A DNA stretch of 64,000 nucleotides, taken from the NCBI RefSeq assembly GCF_000687755.1, contig NZ_JHXN01000001.1, positions 62,001-126,000 of the forward strand, given 5' to 3'. A program made the translations under genes and the position numbers. Position 1 is the stretch's first letter; the number at the start of each line of letters is the position of its first letter. Source of the DNA: Taylorella asinigenitalis ATCC 700933 (GTDB lineage: Bacteria; Pseudomonadota; Gammaproteobacteria; Burkholderiales; Burkholderiaceae_B). Below are positions 36,457 to 46,389 of the stretch, piece by piece. The notes below the pieces were generated by a model. It saw only the letters and a program-made list of their open reading frames with translations. It was not told where the DNA came from and searched no databases.

Positions 36457-39400
36457 TCTTTTTCCTATTGAATAATTTATCAAGATATATAAATATAACT
36501 GGAGTAGTATAAAGCGTTAGTATCTGGCTCATTATTAGCCCACCTACAATTGTAATTCCTAGTGGCTGACGCATCTCAACCCCTGCACCTGTAGCTAGTA
36601 TAAGTGGCAATGCTCCAAAAATCGCCGCAAATGTAGTCATCAAAATCGGACGAAATCGAACTATACACGCTTCGTAAATCGCATCTACTGCCCCTAACCC
36701 CTCACCTCTTTGCTTTTGAAGGGCAAAGTCAATCATAATTATGGCATTCTTCTTCACTATACCTATCAGTAAAAATACCCCTATTAATGCGATTATTGAA
36801 AATTGCATTTCTGCTAGATGAAGAGCAAGGAAAGCCCCAACACCTGCTGATGGCAATGTTGATAGTATTGTTATCGGATGCACATAGCTCTCATATAAAA
36901 TTCCTAAAACGATATAAAGCATAATTATCGTAAGCATGAGTACAAGCGGTTGCTGGCCAGAAACCTTGCTATATTTATCGGCTGTGCCAGCGAATTTAGC
37001 TTCTATCTCACGTGCAGGTAGTTTAAGAGATTGGATAGTATCTTCAATAGCCTTAGTTGCTTCATCTAATGTGACACCATCTGCTAAATCAAAAGTAATT
37101 GATTGAGAAAGCATCCCATCGGTTTGTCGAATTCTTGTAGATGTATTTCTAGTTTCTAATTTTGTAAAAGCACTTAAAGGAACTAAATCTCCGCTTTTCG
37201 TAATAAGCGATAAATCCTGCAACACACTTGTATCCTCAGCAAATTCTTTGGCCGCTGAAAGAATAACCTTATACTGATTTAAATCGCTATGAATAGTACT
37301 TACAGGGCGAGAACCATATAAATTATTAATTGTGCTAGTGAGTAATCGCATATCAACACCAAGCTGTTTAGCTTTTTCCCTATCTATCACTACTTCAACT
37401 TCTAAAGCCCTATTTTCCCTACCATCTGATACATTTTTCAGCTGAGGCATTTTCTTAAATGCTTCTCTAACACGATCAGACCACTTCTCGAGCAGTTTTA
37501 AATCAGAGCCTCTTAAAGAATATTCATACACGGCTTCTTGAGACTGCGAGCCCCCTCCTACACCTATATCTTGCTGTGGAACGAGAAACATTCGGGCCCC
37601 TGATACGCCCACTAACTTTTTGCTTAATCTTCCTGCCACCTCTTTTGCATTAAGAGTACGCTCATTAAATGGTTTAAGCTGTATGGAGAGAAAGCTGCTA
37701 GAAGCACCGCCTCGACCACCAGCATAGCCACTTACACTTTCAACATTTGGGTCATCCAAAATAATATCACGATACTTTTGAAGCTTAGGAATCATGGACT
37801 GAAAAGAAGTACCCTTGTCGACCCTAAAAAAACCCATTATTACGCCAGTATCTTGTTCTGGGAATAGGCTTTTAGGCAGAGATGCAAATAAAAATACATT
37901 TAAAACAATGACCCCTATCAAAATTAATAAAGTCACAAAACGCATCTTTAAAGCAATCTTAAGAGTCCACTTATAAATTGATAAAGCGAATGCGAGAATA
38001 TTGCCACATAAACGGAAAACTAAATTTTGCTTACGATCGTTATCATTTTTTCCCTGAAGAATATGGGCACAAAGCATAGGCGTAAGTGTCAATGAAACCA
38101 AAAGCGAAATCAAAATAGCAGATGAAAGACTAAAAGAAAATTCAAAAAATAGACGAGCAAGCAATTCATCTAATATTAACAACGGCATGAAAACCAAGAT
38201 CAATGTAATGCTCATTGTTACTACAGTAGGAGCAACTTCTCGTGCTCCAAACCTAGCCGCTTCCTTAGGCGGCAAGCCTTTCTCGATATATCTAGCTATA
38301 TTTTCCGTAACTACAATGGAGTCGTCCACAACAAAGCCTGTAGCAACAATAAGTCCCATCAATGAGATAATATTTAAAGAGAATCCCATAAAGTACATAA
38401 ACACAGATGTACCAAATAATGAGATAGGGACGGCCAGTGCAGGTATGAATGTCGCGCGCCAATCTCGCAAAAACAATAGTACGATAAGAACGACTAGAAA
38501 CACTGAAATCATTAGCGTTAGCTCAGTTTCATGCAAAGTGGCACGTATACTTGGGCTTCGATCTTGGGATATATTTAGATCCACCGAATCAGGTAATGAC
38601 ACAGCCAAATCATCGATTTGCTCTCTAATAGAATCTACTGTTTCAATAACATTCGCATTTTCTTGCTTGCGAATAATTAATGTCACGGCCTCCTTTTTAT
38701 TGTAAAAACCGTGATTGTATTCATTTTCCACAGAATCAAAAACATGGGCCACATCTTTAAGACGTACAGCATTATTCCCATTCCATTTGACGATAATGTT
38801 CTGAAAATCTGAGGCTTTTTTATAGGTCCCTGAAGTATTTATAAGCCATTGATTATTGTTGTTAGCAATATATCCGCGAGGATATATCATGTTTGAAGTC
38901 GATACTGCAGTTTGAATCTCATTAAGACTGATTCCGTAGGAGCTAAGTTGCTTAGGATTCACCTCAATACGCACTGCGGGCATAGACCCCCCTCCTACAT
39001 CAACTTCGCCTACACCTGCGACTTGAGAGAGCCTAGGGGCTAGGACATTAGAGGCAACCTCGTATAATCCGCTTAAATCCATCGTATCCGAGCTTAAAGC
39101 TAACACCATTATTGGAATCGATGATGGGTTTAGCTTCCTATAGATTGGAGGGGTACGCATATTTGATGGCAATTGTGGACTAGCTTTATTAATGGCTGCT
39201 TGTACCTCACGTGCCGCATCGTCTACATTTTTAGATAGCTTAAAAATAACAAAGACAGTTGTTCTACCAGAAGAACTACTGGATGTAATTTGATCCACGC
39301 CGGAAATAGAACTAAGGGCTCTTTGCAGAGGCATTGCCACACTAGAGGACATAGTTTCTGGGCTCGCACCAGGCAAACTTGCAGATACAAAAATAGCTGG

Positions 39401-39526
39401 AATAGCCATATTAGGAAGCGGTGCTACGGGCAAGCGAAAATAAGTTACGACTCCAGCCACGGCCAGAGCCAATGCCAATAGTAATGTGGCAATAGGCCTG
39501 CTTATAAATGGACTCGATATACTCAT
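36440..39526 (-). CDS. mdtC: RND efflux permease, second subunit (MdtC/MuxC-like)
   Basis: Inner-membrane proton/drug antiporter of 1028 residues with 12 membrane helices and two large periplasmic loops. The paired Asp of the proton relay lies in ATGFVVDDSIVVTENIARY; the relay Lys is in GIVKKNAIIMIDFAL. Two different RND genes in tandem (this and the next) plus a fusion protein and an outer-membrane lipoprotein reproduce the MuxABC-OpmB/MdtABC layout, in which the trimer is built from both RND subunits. Substrates cannot be predicted. One base separates it from mdtB. Confidence 0.92.
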   Translation of the reverse strand: MSISSPFISRPIATLLLALALAVAGVVTYFRLPVAPLPNMAIPAIFVSASLPGASPETMSSSVAMPLQRALSSISGVDQITSSSSSGRTTVFVIFKLSKNVDDAAREVQAAINKASPQLPSNMRTPPIYRKLNPSSIPIMVLALSSDTMDLSGLYEVASNVLAPRLSQVAGVGEVDVGGGSMPAVRIEVNPKQLSSYGISLNEIQTAVSTSNMIYPRGYIANNNNQWLINTSGTYKKASDFQNIIVKWNGNNAVRLKDVAHVFDSVENEYNHGFYNKKEAVTLIIRKQENANVIETVDSIREQIDDLAVSLPDSVDLNISQDRSPSIRATLHETELTLMISVFLVVLIVLLFLRDWRATFIPALAVPISLFGTSVFMYFMGFSLNIISLMGLIVATGFVVDDSIVVTENIARYIEKGLPPKEAARFGAREVAPTVVTMSITLILVFMPLLILDELLARLFFEFSFSLSSAILISLLVSLTLTPMLCAHILQGKNDNDRKQNLVFRLCGNILAFALSIYKWTLKIALKMRFVTLLILIGVIVLNVFLFASLPKSLFPEQDTGVIMGFFRVDKGTSFQSMIPKLQKYRDIILDDPNVESVSGYAGGRGGASSSFLSIQLKPFNERTLNAKEVAGRLSKKLVGVSGARMFLVPQQDIGVGGGSQSQEAVYEYSLRGSDLKLLEKWSDRVREAFKKMPQLKNVSDGRENRALEVEVVIDREKAKQLGVDMRLLTSTINNLYGSRPVSTIHSDLNQYKVILSAAKEFAEDTSVLQDLSLITKSGDLVPLSAFTKLETRNTSTRIRQTDGMLSQSITFDLADGVTLDEATKAIEDTIQSLKLPAREIEAKFAGTADKYSKVSGQQPLVLMLTIIMLYIVLGILYESYVHPITILSTLPSAGVGAFLALHLAEMQFSIIALIGVFLLIGIVKKNAIIMIDFALQKQRGEGLGAVDAIYEACIVRFRPILMTTFAAIFGALPLILATGAGVEMRQPLGITIVGGLIMSQILTLYTTPVIFIYLDKLFNRKKNASKA

Positions 39527-39527
39527 C

Positions 39528-42500
39528 TTATGATCTCTTCGTCAATCTATCGAAATATAGATAAATTACGGGCGTCGTAAAAAGGGTGAGAATTTGGCTT
39601 AACATCAAACCACCAACCATCGTTAGGCCAAGGGGTGTGCGAAGTTCCGCTCCTACTCCAGTAGATAACATCAAAGGAATAGCAGCAAAAAGTGCTGCCA
39701 ATGTGGTCATAAAAATAGGCCTAAATCTTATAAGTGCGGCCTGCCTTACTGCATCCTTAGGAGACAGCCCCTGCTCTCTTTCTGCAATTAAAGCAAAATC
39801 GATAACCATAATCGCATTTTTTTTCACAATACCAATAAGCAAAATAATCCCAATTATCCCCACCATATCAAGCTCCATATCCACGAATATAAGTGCTAAT
39901 AAAGCTCCAATTGTGGCTGAAGGAAGTGTAGAGAGAATTGTTATAGGATGTATAAAGCTTTCATATAGAACGCCTAAGACGATATACATAACAAATATAG
40001 CTGCAAGCAATAACCATAATGTGTTTGCTTGGGATGATGTGTAGGCCGCCGTTGAGCCTTGCAAATCCAAATAAACACTTTCTGGCATATTGATTTGCGA
40101 CGGAATTTCCGTGACTTGGGGGATTATGTCAGATAAAGCGAATCCATCTTTAAGATTAAATGAAATTAATGTAGAAGGAAATTGATCGACTCTTTGAACT
40201 TCAAGCGATGTGGTCCCTATTTCAATATTTGCGATATCAGTAAGACGAACCAAATTGCCACTTATATTTGATTTCAAATAGATATTTGATAGGTCGCTTG
40301 GAGATTTACTTAAATTTGGGTCTATTTCAAGCACTATTCGATATTGATTGGCTTGAGTAAACACAGTTGAAATTAGTCTTTGGCCAAATGCATCATATAA
40401 CGCTTCATCAATCTGACCTATAGTAATTCCCATGCGAGAAGCCAAATCTCTATTAACAACCACTCTTGCTTCAAGACCATTGGTTTGTAAATTATTAACT
40501 ACGTCCTTAACTCCATCGATAGAACTCAATTTATTCATAAATGGTGTAATCCATTCGCTTAATTCTTCTTTATCTATTGAAGACAATGTAAGCTGGTATC
40601 GACTTTGAGATACAGCTGTATCTAGGGCTAAATCTTGACTTGGCAATATATAAGTCTTTAATCCTGGATGTTTTTGGGCGATTTCATCTAATTCTCCAAG
40701 GATTGTATCTACACTTGAGCGTTCAGAGTGAGGTTTTAAAACTACCTGCATCCTGATCTTGTTTATGGTCGAATTTGTGCTGTCCACTCCAACGTATGAA
40801 GTTACGCTTTGAACATTAGGATTTGCTTTTATATCAATCATCAATTCCCGTTGTGCTTGAGATGTTTTTTCAAATGATGATGATTGATCAGCTAATGATA
40901 CTATTTGAATTAGCCCTGTATCTTGTTCTGGAAAGAAACCTTTTGGTATATATAAATATAAGAAAATAGTTATAAGAAGCGTTAAGATGGCAATGACTAA
41001 TGTTATGAATTGATTTCTTAATACTACTTCCAGTGCTCTTGCATATAAATCAATAATCCAATCAATAATTTTGGTAGTCAGTCCATGAAACCCTCTATAT
41101 TGCTTACTCTCAGACAAATTATTCTTACTATTTAATAGTCTTGCACACATCATTGGTGTAAGTGTCAATGAGATAAGCAATGATATAACGATAGCAACAG
41201 CAAGAGTTACTGCAAATTCACTAAATAATCGCCCTAAAATATCTCCCATAAATAGTAAGGGAATGAGCACGGCAATTAGTGAAAATGTCAAAGAAATCAA
41301 GGTAAAACCAATTTCCTTAGATCCCTTAAGGGCCGCATTAAATGGCGTTTCTCCGTTTTCGACATGCCTAGCGATATTCTCAATCATTACAATGGCATCA
41401 TCCACAACAAACCCTGTGGCAATGGTTAAGGCCATAAGAGTCAGATTATTTAGGCTATACCCTAAAAAATACATCACTACAAAGGTGCCAACCAAAGAAA
41501 GAGGCACAACTACTGATGGAATAAAGGTAGCAGTGAGACTTCTTAAAAATACAAAAGTTACTAAAACAACGAGCAGTACCGACAATAATAGTTCATTCTT
41601 AACATGATCAATAGATAGTCTAATGGACTCCGTTCTATCCCCTACTATTTCTAAATCTATAGATTGAGGCAGAGATGCACGTAAATCAGGCAAAATTTTA
41701 TAAATCTCATCTACAACCTCAATTACATTTGCACTAGGTTGTCTTTGAACATTAAGTAATATGCCCTGTTTATCGTTAATCCAAGCGGATTGATAGATAT
41801 TTTCTGCATCCCTAACAACCTTAGCGACTTGTTTAAGTCTAAGGGGTGCATTATTTTGAAAAGCAATAATTAAATTTTCATAGTCTTCCACAGTCTGAAG
41901 TTGGCTTTGAGCATGAATAGTCGTGGATTTCTGTTCACCATTTAAAGTTCCTAATGGTGTGTTGATATTGGCTTGATCTATAGCAGAACGAAGATTAGAA
42001 AAAGTCAAACCACTACTAGCAAGTGCATTTGGGTTAACTTGAATACGAAAAGCAGGTTTTTGCCCGCCTGAAATATTAACTAAACCTACTCCAGAAATTT
42101 GTGAAATATCCTGAAGAATCCGCGTCTCTACCAAATCTCTGACTTCATGTAGTGGCAATGTTTCCGATGTTATCGCTATAGTTAATACAGGAGTATCCGC
42201 AGGATTAACTTTGTTATAAACGGGAGGCATAGGTAGTTCATCAGGAATACTATTTGAAGCAGCATTAAGTGCTGCTTGCACCTCCTGCTCAGCTACACTC
42301 ATTTCAATATCGAGTCCAAATTTAAGGGTAATAACAGAAGCTCCAGCCATACTATTGGAAATCATCTGTTCGATCCCAGCCATCTGACCCAATTGCTTTT
42401 CAAGGGGAGATGTAATTAGTTTTTCAACAGTTTGAGGACTAGCTCCAGGAAATTGAGCTGTAACTTGAATAGTAGGATAATCGACATCAGGAAGTGCAGA

Positions 42501-42602
42501 AACTGGAAGCTGTTTATAGCAAAATAGCCCTGCCAAGAGCAAAGCTATCATTATTAATGTGGTAGCAATGGGTTTTCGTATAAATACTTCCGAGAAGTTC
42601 AT
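39528..42602 (-). CDS. mdtB: RND efflux permease, first subunit (MdtB/MuxB-like)
   Basis: 1024 residues, 12 membrane helices, opening NFSEVFIRKPIATTLIMIA and LPDVDYPTIQVTAQFPGASP in the first periplasmic loop. Proton relay Asp pair in ATGFVVDDAIVMIENIARH and Lys in GIVKKNAIMVIDFAL are intact. Clearly paralogous to the following RND gene but distinct in sequence, as expected for a heteromeric MdtBC-type pump. 11 bases after the fusion protein gene. Confidence 0.93.
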   Translation of the reverse strand: MNFSEVFIRKPIATTLIMIALLLAGLFCYKQLPVSALPDVDYPTIQVTAQFPGASPQTVEKLITSPLEKQLGQMAGIEQMISNSMAGASVITLKFGLDIEMSVAEQEVQAALNAASNSIPDELPMPPVYNKVNPADTPVLTIAITSETLPLHEVRDLVETRILQDISQISGVGLVNISGGQKPAFRIQVNPNALASSGLTFSNLRSAIDQANINTPLGTLNGEQKSTTIHAQSQLQTVEDYENLIIAFQNNAPLRLKQVAKVVRDAENIYQSAWINDKQGILLNVQRQPSANVIEVVDEIYKILPDLRASLPQSIDLEIVGDRTESIRLSIDHVKNELLLSVLLVVLVTFVFLRSLTATFIPSVVVPLSLVGTFVVMYFLGYSLNNLTLMALTIATGFVVDDAIVMIENIARHVENGETPFNAALKGSKEIGFTLISLTFSLIAVLIPLLFMGDILGRLFSEFAVTLAVAIVISLLISLTLTPMMCARLLNSKNNLSESKQYRGFHGLTTKIIDWIIDLYARALEVVLRNQFITLVIAILTLLITIFLYLYIPKGFFPEQDTGLIQIVSLADQSSSFEKTSQAQRELMIDIKANPNVQSVTSYVGVDSTNSTINKIRMQVVLKPHSERSSVDTILGELDEIAQKHPGLKTYILPSQDLALDTAVSQSRYQLTLSSIDKEELSEWITPFMNKLSSIDGVKDVVNNLQTNGLEARVVVNRDLASRMGITIGQIDEALYDAFGQRLISTVFTQANQYRIVLEIDPNLSKSPSDLSNIYLKSNISGNLVRLTDIANIEIGTTSLEVQRVDQFPSTLISFNLKDGFALSDIIPQVTEIPSQINMPESVYLDLQGSTAAYTSSQANTLWLLLAAIFVMYIVLGVLYESFIHPITILSTLPSATIGALLALIFVDMELDMVGIIGIILLIGIVKKNAIMVIDFALIAEREQGLSPKDAVRQAALIRFRPIFMTTLAALFAAIPLMLSTGVGAELRTPLGLTMVGGLMLSQILTLFTTPVIYLYFDRLTKRS

Positions 42603-42613
42603 AAGCCAATACC

Positions 42614-43702
42614 CTATTCGATTATTTCGACTTTAGAGCCTGGCTTAAGTCTATCCACTCCCTCAAGCACAACTTTATCATTTTCTTCAAGACCCGAGAC
42701 AATTTGAGTTAAGCCCTTATCTACAATTCCCAATTTGATGGGAACCATCTCAACAGTGCTGTCTGCTTTTACTCTAAAGACAAAAGGTCCGTCCTTACCG
42801 TACTGAACAGACTCAGATTTTAGGGCTAAAGCATCTTTAAAATTCTCTACGTAGAGATTAACGTTTACAAATTGATTAGGGAAAAGAATATATTCAGAAT
42901 TATCAAAACTCGCTTTTAATTTAATAGTGCCCGTTTTAGTATCGATTTGATTATCCAATGACACAAGCTCACCCTCAGCATATGATTCCTTACTTGTGCT
43001 ATCTATAAGAGTTACCTTGAGCTTTTCACCTTTATAAAATTTTGGGGCAACCTTAGAAATAAATTTATCAGAAAGAGAAAATTCAACTTCCATTGGATTA
43101 GTTTGAATAATGCTCACAAGACCTTCCTGACTATTTGTTGTGGCAATGTTCCCTACATCAATCGTCGATATTCCAAGCCGACCACTTATTGGTGCTTTTA
43201 CTATACTGTAGTCTAGATTTATTTGTGCTTGATCCACTTGGGCTTTTAGTCCTATCTGCTCTGCTTTTAGCTGATTTACTAAGGCTTGCTGTTTTTCTAC
43301 TTGTTGTCTGGCAATAGAATCCTGTTTAAATAATGTTTTATATCTTTTTAAATCTTGTTGAGCAGTTAAAAGCTTTGATTCACTAATAACGGCTTGGGAT
43401 CTTATCTGATTAAGTTTAGCTGTCAGTGAAGATGGGTCAATCTCATAAAGGGGCTCTCCAGCTTCAACCTGAGCACCATCTTTAAAAAATATTCTAGTTA
43501 CTGGACCTGATATTTGAGGCCTAACGATTACGGTTTCGGATGGAACAGCTGTACCCAAGGAATCAACAATTAAGTTAAGTTCGGTTTTAATAACGGTTTC
43601 AACTGAAACTTTGGTCGCTACTTGTGGACGTTTTTTGTCTTGTGAATAGGAGTTTAAAGATAATGTACAGAAGAATACGAGTAATAAAAACCTACGTATC
43701 AC
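42614..43702 (-). CDS. mdtA: RND efflux periplasmic adaptor (membrane fusion protein, MdtA-like)
   Basis: 362 residues: signal peptide (MIRRFLLLVFFCTLSLNS, cleavage near YSQ), then a split biotinyl-lipoyl domain (VRPQISGPVTRIFFKDGAQV and APISGRLGISTIDVGNIA), an alpha-hairpin between them (about 95-165) that reaches the outer-membrane channel, then beta-barrel and membrane-proximal domains. Links the two RND subunits to the lipoprotein channel. First of the four pump genes, only 3 bases after the EamA transporter gene. Confidence 0.93.
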   Translation of the reverse strand: MIRRFLLLVFFCTLSLNSYSQDKKRPQVATKVSVETVIKTELNLIVDSLGTAVPSETVIVRPQISGPVTRIFFKDGAQVEAGEPLYEIDPSSLTAKLNQIRSQAVISESKLLTAQQDLKRYKTLFKQDSIARQQVEKQQALVNQLKAEQIGLKAQVDQAQINLDYSIVKAPISGRLGISTIDVGNIATTNSQEGLVSIIQTNPMEVEFSLSDKFISKVAPKFYKGEKLKVTLIDSTSKESYAEGELVSLDNQIDTKTGTIKLKASFDNSEYILFPNQFVNVNLYVENFKDALALKSESVQYGKDGPFVFRVKADSTVEMVPIKLGIVDKGLTQIVSGLEENDKVVLEGVDRLKPGSKVEIIE

Positions 43703-43705
43703 AAT

Positions 43706-44635
43706 TTATGTCCTTTTGATTCGATAATGTCTTGCAATATAGTCCCCTACTGCAGAAAGAAAAGCCCCGATAACCACCAAACAGGCACCTACATAAGCTA
43801 GAAAATTTAAATCAGGTGCAGGAAACCTAGAAGGATTTATAAATGAAGCTATATGAGCGGCAATAATGGTGGCAATAGGCAATAAGGTAAGTATAGTGCT
43901 AACTTTAGCTACCTCCCATCGGGCTAGAGCTTCTCCGTAAGCTCCATAAGCAAAGATAGTATTAAGACAGCAAAATACTAAAGCCCAAAGACCGTAAGTT
44001 GAAAGACCATTAACTTGCTCAAAATCTGCTATAGGCAAATAACATATAAAACATCCAGTATAGACTAAGAATAAAATTTGTTGAGATTTTAAAACCTTTA
44101 GTAATATCTTTTGAGCCATCGCATAAACAACCCAAATCATAGTTGCTGAAAGCGAAATAAATATACCAAAGGCATAATCATTAAAGTTTAAAAAGTCTTG
44201 ATATCTTTGGTTAAAGAACAGTGCGAGACCTACGATTACAAATAACAGACCAATAATATTTGATCTTTTAATAGTTTCATGAAAGATTACTACACCTGCG
44301 AATATCATGAAAAATGAGTTAAGAGGATTGATAACTTGACTTGTAGCAGCAGAAATATAGTTTAAGGCGTAGTTAAATAAGAAAAAATTCCCGGATAGAG
44401 ATAAAACACCAAGAATAAGAATTAGCCAATCATTCTTATTTAATTTTTTAAGGTTAGGAAGTTTTTTGGAAAAAAGGAGTATGAAAAATAAGGCAATTGA
44501 TGCTGTCAAAAATCGAAAGAACACTATGGTTTCTGCGTTCATCTCTGGAAGCAGCCCCTGAAGAATAATCGGAAGCACAGCCCATAAGGTAACAGTAACT
44601 AGAGTAAATATTAATCCAGCTAGCGGTTGATACAC
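43706..44635 (-). CDS. EamA/DMT-family transporter
   Basis: 309 residues with ten membrane helices arranged as two EamA repeats (about 5-140 and 155-295); the second repeat has ATMIWVVYAMAQKILLK and the typical final AYVGACLVVIGAFLSAVG. Such proteins export small metabolites or amino acids; the substrate is unknown. The start is GTG with AAGGA about 8 bases upstream. It is followed by mdtA after 3 bases, so it probably heads the efflux operon; whether it takes part in drug resistance is not evident. Confidence 0.85.
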   Translation of the reverse strand: MYQPLAGLIFTLVTVTLWAVLPIILQGLLPEMNAETIVFFRFLTASIALFFILLFSKKLPNLKKLNKNDWLILILGVLSLSGNFFLFNYALNYISAATSQVINPLNSFFMIFAGVVIFHETIKRSNIIGLLFVIVGLALFFNQRYQDFLNFNDYAFGIFISLSATMIWVVYAMAQKILLKVLKSQQILFLVYTGCFICYLPIADFEQVNGLSTYGLWALVFCCLNTIFAYGAYGEALARWEVAKVSTILTLLPIATIIAAHIASFINPSRFPAPDLNFLAYVGACLVVIGAFLSAVGDYIARHYRIKRT

Positions 44636-44649
44636 AAATACGTCCTTTT

Positions 44650-44678
44650 AGTAGAAATAACAAGCAAAATATTCTACT
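44650..44678. promoter_or_regulatory. Inverted repeat in divergent promoter region
   Basis: AGTAGAA (44650-44656) and TTCTACT (44672-44678), 15 bases apart, lie in the 91-base region between the divergent EamA transporter gene and the orphan gene. It overlaps the AT-rich part where promoters are expected, so it could be an operator for the efflux operon. Seven-base arms in AT-rich DNA can arise by chance. Confidence 0.25.
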
Positions 44679-44726
44679 CTTTTGATATATATATTTAAAG
44701 ATGTAAAACCATTAAATCTCCTTAAC

Positions 44727-45413
44727 ATGAAATATAAAAGAGTAATTATTTCGATTATTATTGCCGTAATTGCAACCTTAGTATTTAACCTATTCAGCAA
44801 ACATTATCCTCCAGATATATCTCAGGAATTGTTTGATCAATGTTATTTATCAAGGCCAGCCTCAGATAAGCTAACGCCAGCTAGTGCGGAAAAATTATGT
44901 AGGTCGGCAGTTCTAGAATTTCAAAATTCAGTATCTTATGATGCTTTTGAGGGGTTTTATCTAGATTTATATGAGAACTTTAAAAGAGCATATTCTCATA
45001 AATATAGAAATTATGATTTATTTAGCAATTTGTCTCCATCAAATAAGTCGATTTTCTCTGTTATGAATTCAACAATCTTCAAAGACGCTTCTAGTGATTC
45101 TGCTTTTCAGGTAAGTGTGCCCTCTTTTTTTGATCCCGCAAATTATAAAGAATATTTTGTTGAGTCAGATGATTACCGAGAAATAGACGAGTACATTGCC
45201 ACTTATATTTGTATGGTCTATATTTATGGACAGAATTACGAAGAGTTTCCCGCTCAAGAAGATCAATTCAAAATATGTGAAAATAGGTACAACTACTTAA
45301 AAAATACTCTATCATTTAAGGAATTTATTCAAGCAAAATTTAATTATTCTAGAGATTTGAATAAAAATTTATACTACAACACTATGTACGGAATACCAAC
45401 TCCAGAGGAATGA
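44727..45413 (+). CDS. Membrane-anchored protein of unknown function
   Basis: 228 residues from ATG 44727 (a TTG at 44682 would add a polar leader before the membrane anchor). One N-terminal hydrophobic segment (about 5-23, IISIIIAVIATLVFNLF) after basic residues, then a polar, Tyr/Phe-rich and acidic domain with about four Cys (DQCYLSRP, EKLCRSAV, TYICMVY, FKICENR), possibly disulfides if periplasmic. I do not recognise the family. It carries a copy of the recurrent word at 45194-45202. The stop is 2 bases before the receptor gene ATG, so the two are probably cotranscribed. Confidence 0.75.
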   Translation: MKYKRVIISIIIAVIATLVFNLFSKHYPPDISQELFDQCYLSRPASDKLTPASAEKLCRSAVLEFQNSVSYDAFEGFYLDLYENFKRAYSHKYRNYDLFSNLSPSNKSIFSVMNSTIFKDASSDSAFQVSVPSFFDPANYKEYFVESDDYREIDEYIATYICMVYIYGQNYEEFPAQEDQFKICENRYNYLKNTLSFKEFIQAKFNYSRDLNKNLYYNTMYGIPTPEE

Positions 45414-45415
45414 AT

Positions 45416-46384
45416 ATGAAAAATATAAAGAAAATTATAAGCTTATCGGCTTTATTATTAAGTTCGAGCATTGCTATTGCGGCAGATAACTGGCCTTCGA
45501 AAGAGCTTCATCTAATTGTTCCTTTTGGTCCTGGTTCAAACCCCGATCAAATCTCACGAATGGTAGCCTCTGAAGCAAGTAAAACATTGGGTCAAACCAT
45601 AGTGGTTGAAAATAAGCCTGGAGCTGGCGGAAATATAGGCACCGCAGCAATCGCTAATGCTAAGCCCGATGGATACACCTTTGGTATGAGTATTAATGGG
45701 CCATTAGTGTATAACCAATATATCTACGATAATCTTAAATTTAATTCTAAAACTGATTTATCCCCTCTCACTTTGGCGGTTACGCAACCCAATCTCATAG
45801 TTGCAAGTAAATCTATGGGAGTTAGTACATTATCTGAACTAATAGAAAAACTTAAGGCTGAGCCTGGTAAATATAATTTTGCTACTGTAGGAAAGGGTTC
45901 TGGATCTCATTTAACAAGCGAATTATTTCTGAAAGGTACTGGTACAGAGGCTGTAGCAATTCATTACAAGGGCTCTCCCGACGCAGTTAACTCTCTTTTA
46001 GCTGGAGATACTCAATTCGCTGCTATGAATCCTCCATCTGTTATGCCTTTAGTTAAAGATGGAAAGCTAGTGGTTTTGGCACAAGCATTTGATAAAAGAA
46101 GTTCAACATTGCCAGATTTACCAACTATAAAAGAATCTGGTGCTGGCGATATCACAAGTGAAGCTTGGAATGGATACGTAATCTCAAGTAAGGTTGATCC
46201 TGAAATCAAATCTAAACTTCAAAAAGCTTTGTTCGATGCCCTAAGCAAACCAGAAATTGCACAAAAACTTGAGGCTCAATATATGACTCCAATTCCTAGC
46301 TCTCCAGAAGAATTCAGCAAGAAAATGGAGTCTGAAGAAGCAAAATGGAAGCCAATTATTGAAAAATTAAATCTTAAAAAATAG
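45416..46384 (+). CDS. Bug/TctC family tripartite-tricarboxylate periplasmic binding protein
   Basis: 322 residues from ATG 45416, chosen because AGAGGA at 45404-45409 fits it; ATG 45410 is too close. A signal peptide (KKIISLSALLLSSSIAIA, cleavage before ADNWP) leads into the Bug fold: LHLIVPFGPGSNPDQISRM, VENKPGAGGNIGTAAIANAKPDGYT in two parts, and ATVGKGSGSHL. Bug proteins are greatly expanded in Bordetella and relatives, bind carboxylates or amides, and often lack dedicated TctA/TctB partners, as here. The ligand is unknown. It precedes the sigma/anti-sigma fusion by 5 bases. Confidence 0.9.
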   Translation: MKNIKKIISLSALLLSSSIAIAADNWPSKELHLIVPFGPGSNPDQISRMVASEASKTLGQTIVVENKPGAGGNIGTAAIANAKPDGYTFGMSINGPLVYNQYIYDNLKFNSKTDLSPLTLAVTQPNLIVASKSMGVSTLSELIEKLKAEPGKYNFATVGKGSGSHLTSELFLKGTGTEAVAIHYKGSPDAVNSLLAGDTQFAAMNPPSVMPLVKDGKLVVLAQAFDKRSSTLPDLPTIKESGAGDITSEAWNGYVISSKVDPEIKSKLQKALFDALSKPEIAQKLEAQYMTPIPSSPEEFSKKMESEEAKWKPIIEKLNLKK

Positions 46385-46389
46385 TTTCC

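Noticed and set aside
38187-38705. 172-codon open frame antisense to the RND gene mdtC
   Set aside because: A mirror of membrane-protein codons with low-complexity Ser/Thr/Ile content; the sense gene is certain.
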